From Larix kaempferi (Eukaryota; Streptophyta; Pinopsida; Pinales; Pinaceae): a stretch of 64,000 bases of DNA. The notes beneath the pieces are model-generated. The model was not told the DNA's origin. It ran no database searches and saw only the letters and a list, made by a program, of their open reading frames with translations. Shown here piece after piece: positions 35,484 through 47,300 of this stretch (position 1 is its first letter; each line of letters opens with the position of its first letter). The position numbers and the translations under genes are program-made. The stretch is taken from contig BSBM01000260.1 in the NCBI GenBank assembly GCA_027924585.1, positions 14,831,001 through 14,895,000 of the forward strand, given 5' to 3'.

Positions 35484-35900
35484 ATGTCAACGGAGTCTTC
35501 GATGTTCATAGGATTCATGGATGGTGCCAGTCGTCATACAAAGAACTTAGCTTCTATTGTTTGGGTCATTTATTCATCCAAGGTTCAAATTGTGTCTTCA
35601 AGAGGTGTATGTCTTGGGACATCATCGAATAATGTGGCAGAGTACAGTGCCATCATTGAGCTATTATGTGATGTCATTTCTAATGGTATTCAATCTTTAG
35701 AGGTTCGCTTGGATTCACAGTTGGTCATCTCACAATTGAACGTTTAGTATCATGTTAGAGATCCTAAACTACTAAGAAGATTCTTATGGGTAAGACTTTT
35801 GGAACAACACTTTAATTTTATTACATACATTCATATACCTAGATGTTCTAATCAAGTCGTCGATGCATATGCAAACTATATTTATATTGGTATTTTTCTC
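35484..35900 (+). pseudogene. Element A second (archaeal-type) RNase H, separate ORF after integrase
   Basis: The ORF starts MSTESSMFIGFMDGASR at 35484, 111 bases after the integrase stop, preceded by a T-rich tract and AG directly before the ATG. Motifs match a type I RNase H: FMDGAS with the first Asp, NNVAEYSAIIELL with Glu, VRLDSQLVISQL with the second Asp, and RCSNQVVDAYANY with the last Asp. One TAG at 35745 interrupts an otherwise single frame. This is additional to the gypsy RNase H inside pol. In angiosperm Ogre/Retand-type elements the extra domain usually sits between RNase H and integrase; here it is outside pol. The likely role is removal of RNA from hybrids during replication. 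Confidence 0.8.
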
Positions 35901-36119
35901 ACAACTAAGCAAAGAAATCATTCATTCATCCATGCATTCATACATTCATACACAAATAATAATAGAGCTGGGAACCATAATTTTTTCATTATCATAAAAA
36001 AGTACAAAAATGTGGTGGCATAGTACAAAAATTGGGCTTGTAGCCCTCGAAATATACACAGTCGATACATAGCATAACCACGACATCTAATCCTGAGGTG
36101 CGGGGTGTGTCTCATGGTA

Positions 36120-37315
36120 GCATACTATGGCGTTGGCTAGACGCCAGAAAATCCTCACCCATGGATGGGGTACTCCTACTACATGTATTTGTATGGCCTA
36201 TGGGAGGTCCTCAATCTGAACCATCGATACTCAATGAGTCAACCGAGCTAGGTTTCCATGTGCATTCTGCAGTGTTCGCTCGGCATCTCCACCAGCCAAC
36301 TCCTCTTCTAGGCCTCTACACCAGTGTCGTGGGTATCCATCTGGTCATCACAGACCTATGTCTGCGAGATAGATTCTAGTGTTAATAGTTGATACCACTT
36401 AAAAACATTTTTTACTTTTGTTAAAGTCTAAATATTCAAAAAACAAATAGTGCTTACCAATCTCTCCGAACATGGACCTACTGGTAATGGCATGTCTCTA
36501 TCTCCACAAAAGTTGATCCCCTCATAGGGATAGTCATCTATGGCTATCACATTTCATCACCACTAGTGGAAGAAGTCATGATTGTATGGAGAGGGCACTT
36601 TGCCACCTCCCAACTGCATCATGATATTAGTCTAGCGTGTCTGGGATGGATCTTGTAGACTATGAGGAGGGACCTCTACTCTTGGGCTAAGGCCTGAAAC
36701 CCTATCGAAGAAGAAACTGCACAAGATGCTCGCAAATCCAAAAAAAAATTCCCTTCCAAGCTTGCATTTAGTGATTTGGTGCTTCATATTTTCCAACAGA
36801 GATGTACACCAGTCATACATAGTAGGTATCATACACTCTATTGCATATAAAATAATGGGTCTCGAAGCTTAGTGAAGTGCATTTGAACCCGATATCCTGC
36901 TGAGTACTAGTATGATAATATTCAAACTTAGGCTCCGGATAGCTGTGATGAGGACCTGACTTCCCACCTTTTGTGTGTCAGGAAGGCAATAGGTAGCAAT
37001 GTAATGTTCAATAGTCATTCCCCCTCCAATTCCACGAGCCCTAAGATTGACCGTCTCACCTCGACGAGGCAATCCAGTAATGAAGTAGATATCTTCAACC
37101 TCAATCTTTAGAGGTTGTTCATCCAAGTTGAAGGACTAGGTTTATGGATCCCAATAATCAATAAACATCTGAAGCAAAAATGGTTGTGCCCTTAGGTTAC
37201 CAATGTTCAAAAATTTGTAAATCCCACACCTTTGGAGATCCTGTTGGGGATCCAAATCATCTTGCACTTGATGATCAATTGCATCATGCTCCATCTCCCT
37301 CCATTCTATCACCAT
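36120..37315 (-). pseudogene. Element A antisense gene: plant-mobile-domain-like protein with a probable intron
   Basis: On the minus strand an ATG at 37315 opens one continuous frame to about 36458, broken by about seven in-frame stops but no frameshift. Features: CGIYKFLNIGNL, LLQMFIDYWDP, LKIEVEDIYFITGLPRRGE, FASILCSFFFDRV and VIAIDDYPYEGIN. The pattern of LL..FI..W.P, then a hydrophobic-EDI..(I/L)TGLP..GE stretch is that of the plant mobile domain. A GTAAGC donor at 36457 and a CAG acceptor at 36362 delimit a T/A-rich intron of about 96 nt. A Glu-rich stretch (EEELAGGDAERTLQN) follows in exon 2, which ends vaguely near 36120. Element B has the homologous gene and intron. The function is unknown; mobile-domain proteins of Arabidopsis act in transposon silencing. 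Confidence 0.65.
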
Positions 37316-37435
37316 CCTACAAAAGGAAGGGAGAATTTTGAGTTATATTTCTTAAAAAACAAACCCCACGGCATTGTACATGAGCAATAGTTATCACAGT
37401 CATGCATATACGTGGGAAAGATTTGATTTTCCCAT

Positions 37436-37519
37436 GTGGACCTATCCGTGTATGTGGCCCAATGATCTACTGCCCGCGTGGACCTATCCTTGTACGTGGC
37501 CTGATGATCTACTGCATGC
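37436..37519 (+). repeat. Two tandem copies of 42 bp
   Basis: 37436-37477 and 37478-37519 share gtggacctatcc, gtatgtggcc (gtacgtggcc) and atgatctactgc. A third partial unit (catgcgta) may follow. The repeat lies just upstream of the antisense gene start. Confidence 0.85.
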
Positions 37520-37590
37520 GTACACCGACTTTCATAAGTTTTGGGCCAAAAATATTGAAAGTTGACCAGTAAAATTAAGAATTTTACCAA

Positions 37591-40500
37591 TGAAATTGAA
37601 GATCATGGTGAGTAAACTTACTTGGTCCAAACGGCTCACAATTTCGTCTCTTGTAGCTCCCGAAAGCATCAATTGAAGGAAGAGGGTAAAATGGGCTCCA
37701 AAAAAACTATTGTGGTAAAAATGAAAATGGCATGGTAAAAAGTCCTAGTTGTAGTATTTGAAGAAATTTTTACCCACTTTATATAGTTTTTACCCTATAT
37801 TTTAATATTTTATTGGCCTAATGGACTAATTCTATGGTTTAAGGTGCCTTTTGACATAGTTTCTTCGGACCACAACAGGATTTCATCATTTTTTAGCATG
37901 ATCTATGCCTTCGACAAGTATATATTGTCCCATCATATAGGTTAGGATTTCACTCCGCATGCATTGTTTCATTGAACTATGACAACGATTCATAAACCTC
38001 AGGTGCAATCTCGCTTTTTATCGACACAGAACCTTCCAGTTGATTCTAGAAGTATCGTTATTTAAGCGTTAGTGCTTTTCCGACCATGGGTACCCTAGTT
38101 AGAACCCATTTTGTTGTCTGGTTCCCATGTTGTAGTTCTTCCTTATGTATGGGAGTCCCTTATAGTCTCGCCATGACTTTACATGGAAACCTCATGTTCC
38201 TTCTCATATTATATTCTAGCCATCACTCACAGGGACTCCCGTTTATATCAACTTGTAATTGCATATCATTGACCTGCTTGCATTTTTTATCCTATTGTTG
38301 GCTCTCGCTTCAGTATCATAAGACAAATTTCCTAAGCGCTTCTCAGTCCTAGCCAAGAAGATCCTATCATTTATCCTTTGCAGCTTGATTTACCTTTACC
38401 TCAAAGGAAACATCCCCCAAAGTGTCCTTATCTTGCACGTGTTTCCTTGCATTGAGCATAGGTATGTTCCATTGCATGGAACTAGTTTACTTTCCCACGA
38501 CACTCGTTTCCTTGTATTTTTATTATAAGCACTCTTTTATTCTTTTTCAGGCTTTCATAACATGAAAAAGACAACAAAAAAAACAAACGGGAAAATGTTA
38601 TTGTCTTTTATTGGCAGCAGTCGTGTCACCTTTGAACAGAGCACAAATCCTTGATTCCATCCATCAACGGTTTGGGTTTAGCATGGAATTAGGAAGATGA
38701 ACTCGTTACTCAAATATTACTCCTCCAAATAGTTAAGCTTCCAGTCCCTATGGAGATTTTGTTGATGCCTCCTACGTCACAGAATTGTGTCAGTATTCAG
38801 TCTTAAGTCTATGCTTCCTGATTCTCCATTTGTCCCATGCTCTTGTTCAAAGGAAGTCTATAAACCTGAGTCGACCATTCCTCAAATCTCTCGACTTTGC
38901 ATGTCGACCATTCATTTATAACTACATTCTGATCACATGATACTATTGTCCTACCTAGCACCCTGGGCCTACTTTCATCAGTGTTAGGTGACCTTGAAAT
39001 CAATAGACGACACTTCATCATTGGTCGTTGACTGAGTGGTTTCCCTTGTGTTCGAGGACATGAAATCTATTTACACCTTAGGATTCGTGTTGTTTCTTGG
39101 GTTCCATTAGACCTCATTTGTGTTTTTCTCTCTTCTATCGGTAGTCTTCATCATTGGCTACTATTCATAGGGTCTCTTTCATGCACTACTTGCTTCTGGT
39201 ACACGCGAGAGATGCACTTGGTTCATGTTCAGCCTGTTCGTCCGAGTTATTCCAAATCATTTAGCCTAGATGCATACCTCATGTTGGTTTATGGGGGATT
39301 CCTTAATTCCATCATTCCAGTAGATCTCATTCCATTGACTTCATATCATCTATTCTAGAATTGGTATCTAGAATTAGATGAGTACCTTAAGACTTGCAGT
39401 CATCAGTGGCCGGTTCTCTCATCATCGACAGTTGGGAATTCATTAATGTCTCTTGATCGATGGATTATGCAAGTGTTCGACCTCAACACCATTATTCACA
39501 CTTGTTGAATGTACTCGGTACCTTGACATCCATTTTCATCATCGATGGGTAGTCTCGCGTCTGTTAATGGTATATCTTAATGACCAGTAATCAAATGATG
39601 TTTCATCATGTTCAACTCCAATACCTATATTCACATGATGTGACATGCAACATTAGATGTTTTTGTAGAATACCTCGGACTACAGTGGCATTACATTATA
39701 TGCTACTATCTGTGATCATGATAGTATCTATGGGACCTGAGTTCTCATGGCAGAGCAGTTTGTACCCCAGTTGTATCAAATGTCTTCAGTTCAGATGGAG
39801 ACTGGAGTTCACTATATATGGGTCATGGTTGTGACCACTTATGACATATGTCTATGATGTATTTCCTATTCATATCTATTGTATCAAATTGTTATGTACT
39901 TCAAATTTGTTGATATGTATATAAAGTCAATATTGTAATATTCTGATGAGTGCCTGGTTCTTTCAGATGGGTCTCCACTACTTCACTTCTAAGAGTTATA
40001 ATTTTATTCGTCCATCTTGATCGTCCATTTTAATCTAACATATTCCACATGAATTTTCACATTATTTCACACGGTAGCATGTAACCACGTCGATATCAAG
40101 GGTGCCATCCTTGGCATTGCACCCTACATTTTTTCTTACTAAAATAGGTAATTTGATATTATATATAGTTGATGAAAGTTAGTAGAGCATATTACAAAAT
40201 TTAAAAAAAATATTTCACAAGTACAGTAGGAGTGTTATTTTGCTATGTGTTAGCTATAAAAAGAACTACATTTTTAAGAAATAAACCTATATCTACTAGA
40301 TTGTTATAGATTCAGATATATTGGCTGAGCAATTTTACAAAAAAGCATAACCTAGAAAGGATTTTTAATCACAGATATGCCCATTGTGCATGACCTGTGG
40401 AGAATATTCTTCTCCTACCTGTCCACTAGAGCTTGAAATGTCCACTATGTTGCGGAGTGGTTGTAGAATAGAATCATCATTGACGCACCAGCTTCCAATT

Positions 40501-40841
40501 TGCGGAGAATCCCGGGATTGGTTTATTGTCAGTAGTTCCTTGTGCCTATCCAAAGTAACCATCATTGTGTCAAAATGGTATCCATAGACACGAATATGCT
40601 ACCCCACATCAACCAAATGAGTGTATGAATATAATGTACAAGAATTAATCTACCTCACAGTGTCTTAAATTTCCACGAACTAAGAATGCATCCATGAAAG
40701 ATTGCGCTTAATTTTCCTTATATTGGCTCGAACATTGTTAATGCCCACCAAAAGCTCAACAATCACTCTTCCCATTCAATATTCATATTGAATTTTTTTA
40801 CTTCTCCCCACCAACGCCACACTGTCTGAAATTTTTCCAAT
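37591..40841. other. About 3.2 kb without recognisable genes
   Basis: This is probably the 3' untranslated region of element A, perhaps with its degraded 3' LTR. The ORFs are short and domain-free. The string ccatccttggcattgcaccc at about 40106-40125 recurs at 43705-43724. A minus-strand 66-codon ORF at 40365-40565 has no recognised domain. No LTR matching 18602-19567 was seen by eye. Confidence 0.4.
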
Positions 40842-42600
40842 TGTAGTGTCCCTTTTTAAGAAATTTGGAAAAGTTGGAAAAATTGCACTTTTTGGCCAAT
40901 TCAACCCTTAGACTAGTAATGACTCAAATGCTTCTGAATTGGGTATGAAGGTGTTTGAAAGGTATTAAGACATAAAACTTAGGCTTATGGATTCTTGGAC
41001 ACTCTCAAAATACTTCTGCAACATTCCTTTACAATCAGGAGAAAATGGGGAAATTTAGTAGTCAATTCGAGGTTCAAAATCCTCAAGGATAGGGGCAAAA
41101 ATGGATTTCCAAATGCAGTACGAACCTCCCAAATTTCAGAAAAGATATAGGTAATTTTTAAAGGACTTCAATGGGCTCCTAAATGCATCATTAATTAGTT
41201 CCTAAAGGCTGCTTCAACTCCCATAAATCAGAGGTTTGTGGACATGTCTTTACCTAGGGGGAATGATAGGAAACTTCACCATTTGCTATGAAATTCGAGA
41301 TTTATGTTCCAAAGGATTATGTAATGTATATGAAAATTATTCAAGACATTAATGAATCTCCATACATCATAAAAATCACAGATATGAACTGATACAAGTC
41401 TAAATAAAGCAATTTCAAGCTTTAATAACAAGATATGAGGAAAATGGCACCATTTATACATTGTTTGGTATTTTGACATAGTTTCACTTGGTATTTAGAC
41501 CTGAGGATATTCTGAGCAGAAAATACAGAGTAAATACATCATATTACAAATAAATGGGGCCACAAGAGCTCCCCCAAAGATATCAGCATCTCACCAAGTG
41601 CGCCCTTCCTCCAAGAGCCAAAATATGAAGAGAAAAGTGAGAAAGGTGTGGAAACAAGTTGAAGAAGAGAATGTCACGAGAAGCCCTGTAGCTTCAAGCT
41701 GCAAAAAATGATTCCATTGTAGCTCCAAATGAAAGTTCTGAATGGCCTCTCCAACTTCCAATTAGGATGGGAATCTTTCACCCTCGAAATTGGTACTAAG
41801 GCAAGTAGAGTAAACACTCCACAAGCATGGACAAGCGATGCTCTCCAATATGCAAAATGATAAATGATAAAAATCCACTCTCCTTCTTTGTTATTTACTT
41901 TTATAAACTTATAAATATCTCCTTAGCTTCAATTCCATCCATGAGCTTCATGCCAACTCGAATTGGGAAGAGATTCCAATGTGTGCCACTTGTCCCTCCA
42001 TTCCTAGCCTCCTCCTTCACTCAATTCGAATGGATGACTCTTTGGCTGCCCTAACTCCCTTGTGCCCCCTCTTGGAGGATATTTTAAGCCCTGACATGTC
42101 ATATATGTCATATTTCAGCAATCAGGTCTGATTTGTGTCATAAGTGTCATAGCATCTTCATCATTGTTGTCATAGAAGCTAGGGAATCTAGCCCAAGTGT
42201 CTCAATATCTCTCAAATGTCTCTTCCTCTTCCATGGAAGTTACTCTTCCACTCCAATTCGACCTTCATTTATTCATTCCAAGTATATTTACCTTCCAAAT
42301 CCCCAATAATATTAGACTCCACCTTGGATTCGAATGGGTGAGAATAGGATGCCATGTGGCATGAGGAATCTAGCTTTGTGTGGATCCCACACCACCAATG
42401 TGTCTCCATGACCAAGTGCCACCTTATTTTCCTACGATAAATATTTATTTAACCCCTTTTAATATATTTATGTCAAGATAATGTCCATTTGGGGTTTTAT
42501 AGTCTCCTTATTCCAAATCTAATGTTTCCACCCCAACCTAGGAAACTAGAAGATTGGTGGAATTTCTTCTTTTGAGATTTATTTGAATGGGGACATTACA
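40842..42600 (-). repeat. Solo LTR of the nested-chromovirus family
   Basis: On the minus strand it starts TGTAATGTCCCCATTCAAAT and contains tagtttcctaggttgg, as in the LTRs at 22572 and 29136. It ends AAAAAGGGACACTACA. The five bases before it (40837-40841) and after it (42601-42605) are both CCAAT, a perfect target duplication. At 1759 bp it is full length with no internal region, so it arose by recombination between the LTRs of one element. It has diverged clearly from the two other copies and is older. Confidence 0.93.
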
Positions 42601-43049
42601 CCAATACAATACAACATCTTGCCTTTCAACCTACCAAACTTGAAATCCAACTACAATCCAAACAGTATTTGATCTCCTGCATTTTGTTAATGTTGTAGAC
42701 CACTCCTCGGGATCTTCAAAGGGAAAGAAATTATTATCATAAAACACAATCACCATTACCTTCCCTTCCTCAGCTTCTCTAGAACAAAACAAACTACCAG
42801 AATGCTTGTTGAATGAAAAGAAGGCCCTGCTATCTTGTATTTAAGTCACGGTGAAGTTTCCCAAAGGGATCTCTGTATCCTTTTTCGCATGATGGCCTAT
42901 GGCCATGATTTGGGCTTTGAAATGTTGATTAATCGCATTCAAGTTTGCCATAAATGTGAAAAATGACCTCATGTTGGATTTCATTTCAATGGATTTCTCT
43001 TTGGCATGAACATTCTTATGATATCCATCTCATTATACATTGGCATCCA

Positions 43050-43422
43050 CTTCGAACCAATATGCCTTGATTCAATCTAGCTTCTTTATTCGCTAGATTA
43101 TTTGCTTATTGGTTGCGCTCACGTCAGATGTGCATAATGTTTACTTCAAGAATATGATTTAGAATGTCAAGGATATGATTGTGAAGCTGACCGACGATCT
43201 AGTCACCTAATTCTTCTTTTTTCTTGTTTAAGCAATCACCAAGGGAGAGTCCCTAAAGATGGTAACTTTTTCGATTCCTAATGAGACAATCAATTCTAAA
43301 CCGAGATATAATGCATGACGTTCAACTTCATTATTAGTTGCAATTCCTAGACCCCATTTATAGGTCAATACTTTACTTCCATCGAGATCGAAGATGATCC
43401 CCCCATGCTCCTGAATCCCCAT
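43050..43422 (-). pseudogene. LINE fragment: RNase H end of an ORF2
   Basis: The minus-strand frame 43228-43422 reads EHGGIIFDLDGSKVLTYKWG, then GIATNNEVERHALYLGLEL with the catalytic Glu region, and IFRDSPLVIA with Asp. After a stop and frame change, the C-terminal helix continues (EVNIMHI, stop, RERNQ, stop, ANNLANKEARL) to about 43050. This is the RNase H found at the end of plant LINE ORF2. The first DGAS motif is no longer readable. The rest of the LINE is not recognised. The 42601-43050 stretch continues in weakly coding minus-strand frames without a domain. Confidence 0.7.
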
Positions 43423-43570
43423 TCAATGCTAAACTACAATATTACGTCCAACTTGTGAGATTGAGAATCATAACATTCCGCACAATAGAGACTATACACT
43501 TGACCTCCAAATCCTTTCTTTTATTATAACATAGCAATATTACAACTATTGCTCAAGCAACCAACATGTC

Positions 43571-43840
43571 ATTGCACCCAACATTAACACTAGTTTAATG
43601 TTAAGTTATCTCACCAAGATCAAGGTCTCAACAGTGCTTAATCAAAACAACATTCATGCATTATGAGAATCTTTGAGTGACCATGGAAATTTTGATGTCA
43701 ATGGTTCCATCCTTGGCATTGCACCCAAAATTAGCATTAGTTTAATGCTAAGTTATCTCATCAAGATCAAGACCTCAATAATGCTTAATCAAAACAACAT
43801 TCATGCATTGTGTGAAGCTTTGAGTGACCATACTTATTTA
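43571..43840 (+). repeat. 147-bp tandem duplication, second copy partial
   Basis: attgcacccaacattaacac... at 43571 and attgcacccaaaattagcat... at 43718 are direct repeats over about 120 bases, including tcaaaacaacattcatgcatt and gagtgaccat. The remainder of 43430-44060 has no gene. Confidence 0.9.
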
Positions 43841-44338
43841 GTTCCATGCAATTTAACAATCAACATTCACCATTTCATAAAACAATCATTTTATAATGTT
43901 GGTATTAGCTCACCACCAAGAGGAAGCACATATAACACATAAAAGGTGATCAAAATGGACTCACTACTCTTACTAAGTTAGTGTCCAACCTTGTAACATG
44001 ATATGTGCCTTGTAATACTGATAAAAATTATCAATAATTCCCAAACGCAACTATATAGGGTTATCTATGTGTTTTTTTTTCCTCGGAAAAAATCGTAATT
44101 TTATTTCAAATAGATGATCAAAATTACATTCTGCACATGTAGTAGAATCACTGAGATCCCTACATTGTCACATATTTTCTATCCCTTATTATCATCATAT
44201 CGATCCCATATTACTGTTGTCCATACAATATTACTGCTGACCTAACAACCGCATAATCCGGTTTCATAAAATACTATTACAAGAACGTAACCATCAATGG
44301 AATGCTGCACTATCTCTCACATCTGTGCTTCAATTTCT

Positions 44339-47300
44339 TCAAAGAAAAGGACTGTGATAATAGCTGAAAGTGCCCTCAGGTGAATGAATTGTAATCCTCC
44401 AAGTGCCATGAGCTAATGCCTGCTGCGTCGCTACCTTGGATAGCTGATCAGCCATCCCATTCCTCTCCCGGTATATATGTGTAAAAGTGATGTGATTAAA
44501 GGACGTCTTTAACCTGATCACCTCCTCCAGAATGGGTAATAGTACCATAACATGACAGGAATTTATCTCCTTAGCCCAGTTGATAACTAACAATGAATCC
44601 CCAAAAATCTGTAGAGATAGGCAGCCTTGTTCAAGAGCAAATAACATCAACAATTTAAGAGACATAATTTCTTGCATAGTTATTTGTTCCTCTCCCCAGA
44701 CCAGCCACAAGATGAAAAAAATGGGACTCAGATTTGTGAAGTACTACCCCCCCTCCACACACTGAATGATGTTCTGTTGAAGCGCCGTCAAAGTATGCCC
44801 ACGGCATGGATTGATCGATCATCTCCCCTTGCACCGGTCGAGTTCTAAACGCCTGTACTGGAGCCAAGTAATGTTGTAAGACCGCCACCGCTTGAGCTAC
44901 CACGGACTCCAACGGGATCCGTCTGTCATGAAAAATAAGCATATTTCTGGTTATCCATATGCCCCAGGAAAATATACACGGGAAGGCTCGATATGGTGTT
45001 GCCTTATTAATCGTCCACCAACCTTGGAACGCCTCCAGAACACAGTCGCCCCTCCACCGCGTCTTAATATCCATATAGCTGCTAATGCCATCCCAAATAG
45101 CCTGTGAGAATCGACAATGAACAAAAAATGAGCAATGGTCTCTTCCGCTTCCCTACAAAGTGGACAGAATCCCGGACCCTGGAGAAATCATTTTTGTAGA
45201 ATGTCCCAGGTAGGTGCCTTATTTTCCAGTATAGCCCAGAAGAGTAATTTCGCTTTGCCCGGACACCTAAGCTTCCACAGATATTTCCACCACCACACCA
45301 ATTCCCTGTTATGGATTTCCACTTGCAGCTGGATATATCCATTCCTTGGTGTGTAAATTCCCGAGGGATGGTGATCCCATATAAGTTCATCAACCCGATT
45401 GGTCAAACGAATATTAGTAAGTCGTAATATCCGCAGAAAATCCACCCAAGCCCCCTGCAATTCTGCAGAGATCTCCAGTCGCTGTGCTGATATCCACCCC
45501 TGATGCCATAGTGTAGATGTACCCGGATCCTCAATGTCAGCCAGGAAATTACATCCTCGAGCAGCCAAATAATTCCTCAATTCCACAGGAAGGACATGAC
45601 CTCCCCTGCAGCCAACCCAAGGGTCCAGCCCAATACGTAGGAGACGCCCATTACCTATCCTCCACACTAATCCAGATCCGACCAAAGAGAAATGTTGCAC
45701 CACCGCTTTCCATACCACAGAGCAATTTGTCCTTGACTTATTTCCCAGCCTTATCCATTCGAGAAGAGTAAGAGGGGAAATATATTTATGATATACCACT
45801 CTTGTCCAGAGACTATGTGTATGGATAAGACGCCACGATACTTTGGCCCCCAAGGCTTTTGCGAACAGAAAAATATTCTTCAACCCCCATCCTCCCAGTG
45901 CTTTAGGGGTAGCAATTTTTCCCCATCTGACCCACACCAATGCACGATGCTCACCCTTACCCTTCCAAAGAAAGGCAAAACACAACCTCCGAATCCGCTC
46001 CAGGACTCCAATGGGGATCCAAGCAAGGGACATCCAATACACCGGAATTGCTTCCAAAACTGATTTAACCAGGACTAGCCTCCCAGCCCGAGAGAGCCAT
46101 TTGTGACTCCATCCATGTAGGCGCTGTTCTAGCTTTGCAATTAACCAGTGCCAATCAGCCTTCAGATAAGCATTCGGTTTCAGGTGAAAGCCAAGGTACT
46201 TTAATCCATCATCAATATCCATAGTCCTATATGGTAGTATGTTAGCCATTCTATGAATCTCCTGCTCAGTTAATAGCGAGCATGTGATAGAAGATTTTTC
46301 AATATTTACTAACATACCCACTGCAATTTGCAATAAATGGATGCCTTCAACCACCTTATCGATATCCTGTCGCGTGCCATCACAAAATATCAGAATGTCA
46401 TCAACAAAAAGGAGATGTGTAATAAACAGAACCTGTGATATGGATATGCCCCGAAAGGAGCCATCAGCTTTTGCAATCAATATAAAACGGCTGAGTCCTT
46501 CAGCAACAAGTAGAAACAGCAGCGGAGAGAGGGGGCTTCCCTGTCGTAGACCCCTTCCCGCATGGAAAAAAGGACTAGCAGAACCATTGATTAGTACAGA
46601 AAAGCTCACCGCAGTGATGCAGGCCATAATCCAACGAATAAATTCGTAGCAGAACCCTAGGTGAGTTAAAAGCATCCGGATATACATCCAGCTAACCCTG
46701 TCAAATGCTTTGGAGAGATCAATCTTAATCACAACACCCTTCTGTTTCCGAACTTTCAGAGTGTGTAATCCTTCCTGTGCCACTCCAATGGCCTCATGAA
46801 TTTGGCGACCTTCCAGGAATCCAAATTGCTCACAAGAAATATGCTGAGACAATATTTTTTGGAGTCTCCGCGCCATAACCTTAGAGATGATCTTATAGAT
46901 ACAATTGCATAGAGAGATAGGTCTGAATTCATCAAAGCTTGCAGGCTTGTCCGTCTTCGGAATAAGAGCTATAAAGGTGGAGTTGAAAGGGCCATGGACA
47001 AACCCAGCCTTACGCGATTCTTCCACCACATGCAATAACTCCTCCCCGAAGAATTCATAGAAACCTAAGAAGAATTCAATAGGCCAGCCATCTGGCCTCA
47101 GGATTTTATCTTTTTGAAAGCATTGCATAACCATCGAGAGCTCAATCGGCAACACCTCCTCCATCAACATCCGATTATCTTCCTCCCCCACAAACCGAGG
47201 GAACATCTGAGTCACCCGAACAACCTCAGCTATGGAAGCTTCTGGTTGTGCAGTGAATAAATCGCCAAAATGTCGGACACCCATCTCTGCTACTCCATCA

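Larger units (their letters stand above)
18602..37590 (+). mobile_element. Element A: Tat-like Ty3/gypsy retrotransposon with extra RNase H and antisense gene
   Basis: The order is LTR, primer site, long leader, gag (split by a later chromovirus), protease, reverse transcriptase, RNase H, integrase, a separate archaeal-type RNase H ORF, then a plant-mobile-domain-like gene on the opposite strand. A second RNase H and extra ORFs are known features of the plant Tat lineage (Ogre, Retand and relatives), hence the provisional name. The same order recurs in element B. Many stops and frameshifts mark it as old. The 3' end is unresolved: no 3' LTR was recognised, and 37590 is only the last point I can tie to the element. 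Confidence 0.65.

Noticed and set aside
40365-40565. Minus-strand ORF of 66 codons
   Set aside because: No domain or neighbour supports it, and it overlaps a plus-strand ORF of equal length.
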